DNA of 64,000 nucleotides from Pyrenopolyporus hunteri (taxonomy: Eukaryota; Ascomycota; Sordariomycetes; Xylariales; Hypoxylaceae). Position numbers and translations under genes: made by a program. Positions 46,636 through 57,173 of this stretch are shown piece after piece; the stretch's first letter is position 1, and each line of letters opens with the position of its first letter. Where the stretch lies: positions 124,001 through 188,000 of the forward strand of contig CADCXC010000043.1 of NCBI GenBank assembly GCA_902806595.1. The letters are read 5' to 3'. The notes beneath the pieces were generated by a model that was given only the letters and a program-made list of their open reading frames with translations, had not been told where the DNA came from and did no database searches.

Positions 46636-48672
46636 TATTATGTCCAGCTGTCATTTCAAATAAGCCAATAGATAAGTCAGTTAGATATTTAGCCCATCAA
46701 ATTCTATCATCTTTCCTTGATTTCAGGCCGTCATTTACGCCTAATAAAACAGCGATAGTTAAGAGAAAAAGGAAAGACTGGTAAGTACCTATCTAATTAA
46801 TGCTCTAAAAGCCGTCACGAGAATAGTTTACTCCTTCTATGCCCACAGCCTTTAGGAGTCCCTAGGCTTGCGTACTTCCCATTTCTTTTTCCTTGCACGC
46901 CCTATTGGAAATACATCGCCACCAGCTTCAGATTCTTGGGAAAGGGTTGGGGTTTCTTCCGGGACAGTCTATTACTAGTATATATCTCTACATCGCCGCC
47001 TCCTACGCCATTCTTATTTTATAACATGAGGACTGACACGTTTTGCACCAAATACTATTCATGTTTGTGATTATCATCAGTTTAATGGAAATATCAAAAC
47101 GATTGTAGAATGAGTCTAATGACACGAGTGAAATAATAGTACGATAAGGCATAGTCAGAATTGTAACCCTAACATTCAAGCGTTGTTTTCTCATCACCAT
47201 TGCGGCGTAAATTCATATTATTACTGTAGGGCGTACAATAATAATTATTTAACGCGTTGAAGATATATCATATACGGTATATAAGGGGGAAATTGAGAGC
47301 CTGTTTCCGATTATTATATACCTCCCTTATTCATTTACATTTTCCCCCGATTAGTAGGTCTCTAATTCTACGGTTCTACGGGTTTAACATTACTTACCTT
47401 TAGGCTTCCTATGATGAATAAAATAGTCTCGAATTACTAAAGTGTCAAGACTCATCTCCTTTCAATTCCAATATTCAACGTTGTCCCCTGCCGTATAATC
47501 TAATCCTTCGTAGCGAGGGGAGAAAATTCATTTAACATTATATGGCGAAAATTCCATTCATTTTAAGTATTCTTACCACAGGATATGCGTTGAGGCGGTT
47601 CACTCTAAAGTGTTACATGCTTCTAAAATAAAGATACATACCTACCTAGGTATGCTGTCCTAGAACCCGTTCACTCGGGTAGGAGGTTATTATATTATGT
47701 TCTGAATGTAGCAAGTATTAAGTGACATCCGGTTATATGAGATTCCCTTAATAATACATATAGGTATTTCTCTTTTTGATATCACATTAATATCAGACAA
47801 TGTTTCGGTACACACGAAAATTGATCCTATCTTCCTCGTGCGCCGGTTTACATTATAGGTAGTTGTGAATCTATGAAGTTCGAAAAATCTTAAATACTTA
47901 CTCCTAAGAGGCTTCTACTAAGATAGTTCTTAACATGTAACAGGGCTCCCCAACGTTCCGTTCAACCCGAATAATTAGGTACCTACCTAGGTAGCTACCT
48001 AGTCAAGCGGCACGGGCCGAAACGCTGAGGATTTGAGATAAAGAAAAACCAATAATCTATGTTGACGCGGCATAAATCCCGTATACACACGCGTAGACGT
48101 GCCATTAACGAGTCCGATGGCGAGGTCCGGGGCGTGGAGCGGAGCCGATGATAGTGAGGGTAGAGCGGGGACGTCAGCTACCTCGACTTACGCACTTTGG
48201 GACCGTTAACCATTATACCAACGCGTCACTTAGGATCCCATTGGAGTTAAAAGCGCACCCTGTAAGAAAGAGAGAATGAGCCCGAAGCAACTTAACTCAA
48301 CCCAGATGTGATCTTCCCGGAAGTGGCAGGTGTGCAGAAGCCGCCTACATAAGATTTGAGTAGCAATGCTGTGGACTAGTATCCCGGCCGTCATCACAAC
48401 CTCAGACTAAGAGTGAACTGCTTGACAGGGTTCGCTATAGCGCATTCGTAATCCGCTGCGACCTAATATCTCATATCAGCAACGTGATATAATTAAAACA
48501 CCAGGTAACGATGTTACGCGGCCGTTCCATTTAAGCTGAATGGACTGAGGATTCGACCTTGTGGGCATATTTTCGAGACACAATATTCCTTTTTTTTTTC
48601 TTTTTACCTAAGTCTTTATCAACAACCACTTTACGAAGTATAAGTCATCAATCCGCCAATAAATCGACCGTG
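46636..48672. other. Intergenic flank of the retroelement, no gene seen
   Basis: About 2 kb, moderately A+T-rich, with normal base composition returning within a few dozen bases of the LTR. TACCTAGG clusters lie at 47637-47652 and 47978-48002. No domain is found in any frame. The last 200 bases are the likely promoter of the ABM gene. Confidence 0.5.
47978..48002. repeat. TACCTAGGTA-type repeat cluster
   Basis: AGGTACCTACC followed by TAGGTAGCTACCTAG, an imperfect palindrome of the dispersed family. Confidence 0.7.
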
Positions 48673-49335
48673 ATGCCGGTCACAGAGTTGGCATGGTTTA
48701 CGGGGGCCCACGGGCCTATTACAACAGAGGGCAAGGAGGCTACGAACCAGGCCCTAACCGTTCAAGACGAATGGTTATCCCGTAACACGTCGCTACCCAA
48801 GGATAGGGAATCCCGCGGGGTGGGCTTCTTCCAACAAGTCGAGGACCCGTCTATCGGCCTTTTGACGGCGCATTGGGAATCCGTAGCTCAGCATGGGGTT
48901 TGGCTGGAGAGTCCCGAGAATAAGACTATTTATCCCGCGTTGAGGGATCATTTCCAACTCGAGAAGACAGTCTTGTTTCACTTGGCGGACACCGAGTTAT
49001 TCAGTGCATCAGGGGCAGGCGGCGGGACCTCTTTATTACAGAGCCCCATTATCAGCATAGGAAGGGTGACCATTGCTGCTGAGAAGCGACGGGCATTCGA
49101 GCAGGGTTGGGACGAGGTCAAGGGTATAGTAGAAGGTTTCGCGGATATAATCAAATACGGATGGCGTATCGAGAAGGAAGACCCGGCCTTGGAGGAATTT
49201 GTTCTCGTTGGCGGCTGGCCGAGCGTCGAGAAACACGGAGAGTTTGCAACGACCAAGGATTTTCCCAAATTCTCATCGCTCTTCCTGTCCTTTGCGCAGA
49301 CCCGCGACATCAAACACTACCGAAGGATTCTGTAG
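48673..49335 (+). CDS. ABM-type dimeric alpha/beta-barrel protein
   Basis: A single exon of 220 residues beginning MPVTELAWF. It looks like two tandem ferredoxin-like halves. The first covers about residues 1-115 with GVGFFQQVEDPSIGLLTAHWES. The second covers about 125-220 with ISIGRVTIAAEKRRAFEQGW, then FVLVGGWPSVEKHGEF. This is the arrangement of fungal antibiotic-biosynthesis-monooxygenase-like (ABM) proteins, which act as cofactor-free oxygenases or small binding proteins. Substrate unknown. The frame is open further upstream to 48559, but the extra residues (a poly-Phe run from a T-rich leader) look non-coding, and the ATG at 48673 fits the fold start. It converges on eL38, 299 bp away. 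Confidence 0.72.
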   Translation: MPVTELAWFTGAHGPITTEGKEATNQALTVQDEWLSRNTSLPKDRESRGVGFFQQVEDPSIGLLTAHWESVAQHGVWLESPENKTIYPALRDHFQLEKTVLFHLADTELFSASGAGGGTSLLQSPIISIGRVTIAAEKRRAFEQGWDEVKGIVEGFADIIKYGWRIEKEDPALEEFVLVGGWPSVEKHGEFATTKDFPKFSSLFLSFAQTRDIKHYRRIL

Positions 49336-49634
49336 AACATTGGGTTAGGCAAACAGTACGAGCTTTATCGGAACAAAATTGTTGGTCTTCAAAATTTGTG
49401 CAATTGTCGTGAATTGTCTACAAGCGTTATATTTTTGGTGCTTGAGAAAATCAATTCGGAAGGTATCCTTAGACGCCGCCTCATGAAAATACCTGCCCAG
49501 CCACAAGAGCAAATGCAACATCACCCCGTCGGACCTCGATGGCCGCGTCCGTAGACGCCCTACCTGTCCGTCATCTTGAGACTTCCCCAAATGCGATTGG
49601 TGATTTATCCTTTCCCCGGACGCATGTTCGGGAC

Positions 49635-50102
49635 CTATGCGGTGTGCTTGCCCTTCTTGTTCTTCTTAGGAACCTCCTTGATTTGCAGGTCTGCGATCGG
49701 GTGTCAGTCATTAGATTCTTCGCTCCGCGATTCAACCTATGGAAAATTGGCGCGTACTAGGGGGTAAGCTCTGCTTCAGCTTCTCGGCCTTGTCGGAGTC
49801 CTTGAGGATCAGGGTGTAGAGGTGCTTCGAACATCGGACCTTGAACTTGGTCTGCGAAGACTTCTTGTTCTTCTTGATCCGGGCGGCTGTGAAAGAAGCG
49901 AATTGTTAGAAATGGAACAGCAGCGCATAGAGGTGGGTTATTCCGTCTTCTTTCTCTCGTCACGTACACTTGGCATCGTCGCGCCTGCAGATCTCGATGA
50001 ACTAAAAGCGCAACTGTTAGCGATTATTCACTTAATTGGACATGGTTAAAGGGGCAGGTAGGATAATCATACCTTCTTGATATCGGCGATTTCTTGAGGC
50101 AT
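49635..50102 (-). CDS. RPL38: 60S ribosomal protein eL38
   Basis: Exons are 50102-50073, 50001-49968, 49886-49758 and 49690-49635; they close in frame to 82 residues. The protein is a small, basic component of the cytosolic large ribosomal subunit. The first two exons give MPQEIADIKKFIEICRRDDA, the exact family start. The third gives ARIKKNKKSSQTKFKVRC, then LYTLILKDSDKAEKLKQSLPP, and the last ends KEVPKKNKKGKHTA. Because every exon is short it does not appear as a long open frame. Introns of 71, 81 and 67 nt use GTATGA, GTACGT and GTACGC donors. High intron density and a C-rich basic code are usual for fungal ribosomal protein genes. Its start faces the Ish1-motif gene, 483 bp away. Confidence 0.95.
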
Positions 50103-50585
50103 TTTGAATTGGCGGTGGATGACTCGATGGGGGGGGTGGTAATGGAGTTGAGATCGAGTTGTTGAATTTGTCGTCTTTTGTCGGGCAGCTTGCGAAATTG
50201 TGTGGGCGAAATTCCGCGAAACAGGGTTCTAAGCGATTTCTTCAATATTGGGCCCAGGGCTCCTCAGCTAGCTGATAAGAGATAAGCCCCACATGTTCTT
50301 GTGCACGCACAGGTCATTCCCGAGGCTAGTGGCTGAGGCGTCCTTAACACACGTATATACGTGGCTTATGACGTGGCGCTAGCTTCCCTCCCGATTACAA
50401 CCTATCTTGATTGTAGGTTAGGTAGGAACATACCTCTAGGCAGCTTCCGAACTGGACAGAGTTGCATCATCATATACTCGAATGGTCGTGATTCCGAGAA
50501 TTATCTTTCATTCCTTACGTTTATAGGTATATAAAGTTTCACTGCTTCCTTCCTCTCTCCTAATTACCTAACCTACCTATCCATC
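50103..50585. promoter_or_regulatory. Divergent promoter region of eL38 and the Ish1-motif gene
   Basis: This 483-bp region separates two divergent start codons. A GGGGGGTGG run at 50130-50139 lies close upstream of eL38, and a TACC/GGTA unit lies at 50415-50435. No further motif is assigned. Confidence 0.45.
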
Positions 50586-51057
50586 ATGCCTACTACTCTT
50601 GATAATGCTATGAAGTCCAAGGTACCTATCTACCTACATATCCCCTGATATCATCTGCCATAGACTGTTATCTACATATAGTTAAGAATATGCAAACTAA
50701 TGCAAGGTGAACAGAACGCTGTATTAGGTACATTTGTCAATTGGAAACGGGCCATCACATCCTCATAATACTGATGGAATTTTATTTCAAAGCCTTCTCC
50801 GGGCTCGTCACAGCTGCCCTCGCCTGGTCTTGGTGGGGCGGTAGTCTCTTTCCCGGCCAGGACGACCCAAAGGGAGATCCCGAGACTTGGACGCGGGAGG
50901 AACTGAGAAGATGGCTCGCAGCCGTAAGTCTTGTTTATATAAAGCACGGCTGTAATAAATTAAGTCATCTTACTGATTTACCCAGCGTAATCTCCACCCC
51001 CATAAAAGCGATACGCGGGAGCAACTTCTAGAAAGGGTCAAAGCGAATATGAGATAG
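50586..51057 (+). CDS. Small protein with a membrane segment and C-terminal Ish1-like motif
   Basis: Exons are 50586-50621, 50682-50706, 50793-50923 and 50986-51057; they close in frame to 87 residues. The sequence runs MPTTLDNAMKSK, a helix with a hydrophobic stretch (FSGLVTAALAWSWWGGSLF), a short acidic linker (GQDDPKGDPETW), and an Ish1/SAP-like helix-turn-helix motif (TREELRRWLAARNL, then DTREQLLERVKANMR). The Trp-Thr/Ser-x2-Glu-Leu-x2-Trp-Leu pattern is typical of the Ish1/Msc1 repeat, known from fungal stress and nuclear-envelope proteins. Short fungal proteins of this layout are common, but their function is not established. The second exon is only 25 nt (50682-50706). It is inferred because it alone joins the phases and restores the usual helix. 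The start could differ. Confidence 0.7.
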
Positions 51058-51609
51058 ACCAAATAGGTACCTACCTACCTATCGACTGCTTGCTGTCTTG
51101 CTGACGGCATGCTCCATTACGGTCCGGTCAAGTACAGGTACGACGGGAACTAGGTACCTACTGCATGTAATAAAGAGCTGGCATCCACAATTCGGAATTG
51201 AAATGAACAACATGATCAGACGTACATAAGGGAAAAGCTACCAAGAAGGGTATATCTCTGTATGTGAGACTGAGATAATATTATTAGCTATGTCTTACTT
51301 GAAAGATTGAAGATCCGAGTGAAATCGGCCAGGATTGGCTTCCTCTTGAAGGTTCTTAGTAAGGTCAAGGTTCTCAGTAAAAGCCAAAGTACCTGGGGTT
51401 TAGTGAACTGTGCCACACTACGTACCCTTGTACCGCAAGCACTAGCCACGTTGACGTTTTACCTCCCCCAGCTGACACGGTTTCTCGATGAAAGCTTACG
51501 CCTCCCACCCCCAGCTTTCCAATATTTAGGGTCTTTTCCCCCCAGCTAGCTCTGAAACGGATTCTACCTACCCAATGTCCCCATCACAACCGCAGTTTTC
51601 AAACTCGGA
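51058..51609. other. Intergenic, STE24 promoter region
   Basis: About 550 bp, with TACC/GGTA units at 51065-51083 and 51151-51160. The frame at 51307-51549 has no features. Confidence 0.5.
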
Positions 51610-53090
51610 ATGATGGATATACTCCAGGTATGTGCGATTGCTTTCACTTGAGACCAATCTAATGCTAACGTCGCATAACTAGCGCCTAGCTCGGTTCTTG
51701 GACCGACCCCTCTTCCCATGGAAGAAGCTCATCATTGGTTTCTCCGTCGGCCAGTATCTCTTCGAGGAATTCTTATCGCTACGACAGTACCGTGTTCTGA
51801 CGAATACGAAGCCGCCGAAGGTGCTTGAGAAAGAGGTCTCTCAGGATGTCTACGACAAGAGTCAGGAATATGGTCGCGCTAAAGCTAAATTCGGTTTCGT
51901 AAAAGGTCTCTGGGGTCAAATCCAAAATATCGCTTTCATCCACTTTGATGTCCTCCCAAAGTTGTGGACATGGACTGGTGGCCTTCTTCGTTTCGCACCC
52001 GCTCGGTTTACTGGAGAGATTTCGCACTCTATCGTCTTCGTCCTCACGTTTATCCTGATCCAGCAAGTCTTGTCTCTTCCGGCCAACATATATCACACAT
52101 TCGTCTTGGAAGAGAAGTTTGGGTTCAACAAGCAGACGCCGAAACTGTTCATCACGGACATGATAAAGTCGAACCTGCTAGCTTTCATCATCGCGCCTCC
52201 TGTTCTCGCCGGGTTCCTCGCCATCGTGAAGAAAACGGGCACCCAATTCGTCACCTATCTCTGGCTCTTCACTGCTGTTCTTCAGGTTTTCATGATTACT
52301 GTTTACCCAATATTCATTCTCCCTCTGTTTAACAAGCTGTCTCCCCTAGAGGAAGGCAAATTGAAGACCGAAACGGAGGCGCTAGCGAAGAAGCTGAACT
52401 TCCCACTCCACGAACTGTTCGTCATCGATGGTAGCAAGCGCAGCGCGCATAGCAATGCCTATTTCTTCGGACTTCCATGGAAGAAGCATATCGTAATCTA
52501 TGATACACTGATCGAGAAGAGCAGCGAGGAAGAGGTTGTCGCTGTCCTGGCGCACGAGCTTGGTCACTGGAGTCTCGGTCACACCACCAGACTCTTTGCC
52601 ATTTCGCAGGTTTGTCTGAGTATCCTAACAAACAAGCAAAGGCCATGCTAACAGTCAACAGATTAACGTATTCTACATCTTCAGCCTGTTCTCCGTCTTC
52701 ATCAACAACAACTCCTTGTACGCCGACTTCGGGTTTACGAAGGAGCATCCCATTATCATTGGATTTATTCTGTTCTCAGACGCATTGGCACCAATGGACC
52801 TCGTGATTAAGCTGCTGATGAACATTATGAGCCGACGCTTCGAGTTCCAGGCGGATGCCTTCGCTCGCAACCTAGGATACAAGGCTGAATTGGCCGCGTC
52901 TCTCATCAAACTTCAGATTCAGAACCTCAGCACCATGGATGCGGACTGGATGTATGCAAGCTACCATTTCTCTCACCCTATTCTCTCCGAGAGACTGAAG
53001 GCACTTGAGTGGACAGCTACCGAAAAAGTAGCCGTTGAGAAGAAGGATGACGAGGATACCGTTGGAAAGGCCAGCGGACGGGAACTATAG
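51610..53090 (+). CDS. STE24: CAAX prenyl protease 1 (zinc metalloprotease)
   Basis: Exons are 51610-51627, 51683-52609 and 52662-53090; they close in frame to 457 residues. Ste24 is a multi-span membrane protease of the ER and inner nuclear membrane. It removes the -AAX tripeptide from prenylated CAAX proteins and also trims the a-factor-type pheromone. The zinc site is HELGHW near residue 296 (VVAVLAHELGHWSLGHT), with the third ligand in FEFQADAFARNLGY. Hydrophobic segments occur throughout, for example FVLTFILIQQVLSL, LLAFIIAPPVLAGFLAIV, VLQVFMITVYPIFILPLF and PIIIGFILFSDAL. The six-residue first exon (MMDILQ) is inferred from a GTATGT donor and an in-phase AACTAG acceptor. It acts on the products of the prenyltransferase whose alpha subunit is encoded 28 kb away. 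Confidence 0.95.
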
Positions 53091-53795
53091 ACCTTCTTAG
53101 CTACTAGATCCCTACTCTAAGGAAATGTATGACTAGAGTCCAGTTGTGTAGAAGGTCGCGTTGATATATGTGCAACACTATGTCTTGCTTTCGAGTACAC
53201 TGTACTAGATCCTTAGAGGGTTTATTACTGGATTAGGAGCGGGCACTTCACATATTTCCATGATGACTTTGAAATGATGAATGCAAGTTGACTAGAAAAG
53301 AGACTATCTTATAGTACCTTGTCATTCACTACCCAAGTGCCCCTTAGCCTACCTATTTGCCATCTGGGGACTAGTTATGTTGATAACCTATATAGAAGAC
53401 AAGCATACTAGGCTGCCGGGTATTTTTGATGTCACTTGGATGGTTGTTTGCATGATCGCGTCAGATATGTACTATGGTACTTATGCATGCATAGGAGCCA
53501 AAGCGCTGTGGGCCAATCAAATGAAATAAGGTAAGCGGGGCAAGTGGTGCTTCGTAGTGACGTTTAACGCGTGCGCCCCCGCTAAAAAAGATCCTGGCCA
53601 CTTTCTCAACGCGCGACGCGCTTTCCCTCAAAAACCACTTAAACCACTTTATGGACCGTGTATTCTCTTTGTCACGGTTACCTCTTATCATCAACATCGT
53701 CCTCATCATCTGTGGCATTCAACATTGACTGTGATGTTTTGAATTGTCATTCCTTCCTTTCTCCCCATAGACGTTGCCCCTCATAAGACGCAGTC
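53091..53795. other. Intergenic STE24-POL3
   Basis: A 705-bp spacer. A GCGTGCGCC / AACGCGCGACGCGC segment at 53567-53622 contains several ACGCG-type hexamers, resembling the MCB (MluI cell-cycle box) element of S-phase genes, about 200 bp upstream of the DNA polymerase gene. The regulatory role is inferred. Confidence 0.45.
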
Positions 53796-56700
53796 ATGGC
53801 TACCGTGTCTCGTCCCCAGAAGCGTGCCCTCCCCCTAAAAACTCCCCTCGCCAAAAAGGCCCGTCTCGAGCCGCTCTCCTCCTCGCCTGCGTCCCGTCTG
53901 AATAGCTCCAAACATGCGACCCAGCCGAAAAGTGTCTTCGAGTCGGAAGTTCTTGAGAAACTGAGCCAAGATATCTCGGAGCTCAAGCAGACAAATTCGG
54001 AGAAAGACCAAGCATGGGAGCGTCCTCCTATTGTCGATTTCGACCCTTCCCGAGATAGCCTCACCTTTCAACAGATAGAAGCTGAAGAAGGTACCCTCCA
54101 TGGCGGGAAGACTACGGTCAAACTCTTTGGAGTGACCGAGAACGGCCACTCCGTGATGATGCACGTCACCGACTTCAAGCACTACCTCTACGTTGCTGCC
54201 CCTATCTCATTTACCCCCAAGGACTGCGAGGCATTTCGGACCTATCTCGAGAATCAACTAGGCCTGCACCAACCTGTCATACACTCCTGCCAAATTGTCA
54301 TGAGGGAGAATATATATGGTTTCCAGGGTAATACGCAAAGTCCCTACATCAAGATCACCGTCACGGACCCAAAGTTCATTCCGAGAGTACGGTCGGCCTT
54401 CGAGAAGAATGAAGTGAATTGGAGAGGGATGTGGAAGGGAGTCGACGGGGGTGGTATAATGACCTTTGATAACCTGCAATACGTCCTGCGATTCATGGTT
54501 GACTGCAAAGTACGCTGCCTAGGATTACTACGTCGGGGAAAGAAAATTACTAACTTCTATAGGTCCCCGGCATGTCATGGGTTGAAGCACCCGCCGGATC
54601 GTATCGTCTCATTTCAGAGGAACAGCGACAATCAAGCTGTCAGATCGAGGCCGAAGTTAGCTATCGGGATTTGATCTCCCACGAACCAAAAGGAGAATGG
54701 TCCAAGATGGCACCCCTACGAATTTTGTCGTTTGATATTGAGTGTGCTGGACGAAAGGGTATCTTCCCGGAGGCGAACCAAGACCCGGTAATCCAAATCG
54801 CGAACGTCGTAACTCGATACGGAGAAAGTAAGCCTTTCGTCCGCAATGTGTTCTGCCTAGATCGCACGAGTCCTATAGTAGCAACACAAATCCTCGAATT
54901 TGAGAGAGAGGGAGACATGCTTATGGCCTGGAAGCACTTCCTCGATAAAGTCGATCCTGATTTAATTACCGGTTACAACATTGCCAACTTCGATTTCCCC
55001 TATTTACTGGAGCGTGCTAAGTGCCTAAAGGCCAACGGTTTCGAGTTCTGGACTCGTCTAAAGGGGGTTAAATCTTTTGCTAAAGAGTCGAGTTTCTCTA
55101 GCAAGCAGATGGGAAACAGGGAGACGAAATCCACCAATACGAACGGGCGACTCCAACTTGATCTTCTACAGTTGATCCAACGAGATCATCAACTTAGGAG
55201 TTACACTCTGAACTCGGTATGTTCCCACTTTCTCGGAGAGCAAAAAGAGGACGTCCACCACACGATGATTACCGAACTATTCAACGGTACGCCAGAGTCG
55301 AGACGGCGTCTGGCGCTATACTGTTTAAAGGACGCTTATCTGCCTCAGAGGTTGATGGATAAGCTCTCCTGTCTTGCAAACTATACGGAGATGGCCAGAG
55401 TCACGGGAGTTCCGTTTAATTTTCTTCTTTCACGTGGACAACAAGTCAAGTTCATGAGCCAGCTGTTCCGGAAAGCCCTAGAGCAAAAGCTCGTAATTCC
55501 GAATATGAGATCTGAGGGTTCGGACGACCAGTACACGGGCGCTACGGTTATCGAGCCTACTCGTGGATTCTACGACGTACCGATCGCGACCCTCGATTTT
55601 GCCTCGCTATATCCCAGTATTATGCAAGCGCACAATCTTTGTTACACGACGCTTCTAAACAAGAGAGCCGTAGAACAATTCAATCTCAAGAAAGACGAGG
55701 ATTATATCGTTACACCGAATGGAGATATGTTTGTGACCGTTAAGCAGCGGAAGGGTCTCCTTGCGCAGATTCTCGAAGAGCTGCTCACGGCAAGAAAGCA
55801 AGCCAAGCGAGAACTTGCCGTGGAGACCGACCCTTTTAAGAAGGCCGTCCTAAACGGTCGTCAGCTCGCGTTGAAAGTGAGCGCCAACAGTGTGTACGGT
55901 CTAACAGGTGCCACAACCGGCAAGCTACCCTGTCTACAAATTGCTAGTAGCACCACGAGTTTCGGTCGACAGATGATCGAGAAGACGAAGATGGAGGTAG
56001 AAAAGAAGTACAACATTGCCAACGGCTACTCTCACGACGCTCAGGTTATTTACGGTGACACGGATTCGGTCATGGTCAAATTCGGGACGAAGGACCTGAG
56101 CGAAGCGATGAAACTGGGTGAAGAAGCGGCGAACTATGTGTCATCGAAATTCGCCAAGCCAATTAAGCTAGAGTTCGAGAAAGTATATTTTCCCTATTTA
56201 CTGATCAACAAGAAGCGATACGCCGGCCTCTTCTGGACGAGACCGGATAAGTTCGACAAGATGGATACCAAGGGTATTGAGACAGTCAGGCGAGACAACT
56301 GTCTGCTAGTACAAACCGTGATCGAAAAGGTGCTCAGGATGATTCTCATCGACCAAGACGTCCAAGGCGCCCAAGAGTATGTTCCCCTCGTCGTTTTCCT
56401 ACATGGCATTGTATTGACCTATCTCGTACAGCTACGTTAAAGATACGATCGCGGATCTGCTACAGAATAAGATAGATATGTCTAAGCTCGTGATCACGAA
56501 GGCTCTCACGAAAGAGAGTTACGATGCCAAGCAGGCGCACGTCGAGCTTGCGCACCGCATGAAAAAGCGAGATGCCGGTTCCGCGCCAGCGTTAGGGGAT
56601 CGTGTAGCTTATGTTATGGTCAAAGGTGCGAGTGGGTCGAAGAATTTCGAGCGATCAGAAGACCCTATCTTCGTTCTGGAGAATAACGTGCCTATCGACA

Positions 56701-57173
56701 CGAAATACTACCTGGACAACCAGTTGGCCAAACCGTTAGGGCGTATCTTCGATCCCATCCTGGGCGAGACTAAGTCGAAGTCGCTCCTCACCGGCGACCA
56801 CACTCGCTCCATCTCTGTTGCAGCGCCGACGGTCGGCGGCCTCATGAAGTTCACAAAGAAAACCATGACATGCATGGGTTGCAAGAAGCCGCTCGTGAAC
56901 AAAGAGGAGCGCGATGGCGCCGTATGTGCGGACTGCGCGCCGCGCGTGGGCGAGCTCTATAAGAAGTCGTTGGACAAGGTGTCAGATCTGGAGGTCCGGT
57001 TTGGGCGGTTGTGGACACAATGCCAACGGTGTCAGGGCAGCATGCACTGCGAGGTCATCTGCAGTAGCAAGGACTGCCCTATCTTCTACATGCGTATGAA
57101 AGCCAAGAAGGACGTCGAGGATGCCAACAAAGAGCTCAAGCGCTTCGACTTCGACCAATCCGCAATCTGGTAA
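53796..57173 (+). CDS. POL3: DNA polymerase delta catalytic subunit
   Basis: Exons are 53796-54509, 54563-56376 and 56432-57173; they close in frame to 1089 residues. It is the B-family polymerase that completes lagging-strand synthesis and fills repair gaps in the nucleus. The N-terminus is basic and Pro/Ser-rich (KRALPLKTPLAKKARLE). The 3'-5' exonuclease motif is LSFDIECAGRKG near residue 295. Polymerase motifs are DFASLYPSIM near 583, a Lys/Asn helix (LALKVSANSVYGLTG) and YGDTDSVM near 734. The C-terminus has the zinc module CMGCKKPL...CADC (about 989-1010) and the CysB cluster CQRCQGSMHC...CSSKDC (about 1039-1059), which binds [4Fe-4S]. The introns are 53 and 55 nt. The second has a GTATGT donor inside an open frame, so the unspliced frame runs on for about 20 codons. 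Confidence 0.97.

Noticed and set aside
48559..48672. Upstream start for the ABM-domain protein
   Set aside because: The added residues come from a T-rich leader (poly-Phe) and do not resemble a targeting peptide; the ATG at 48673 fits the fold start.
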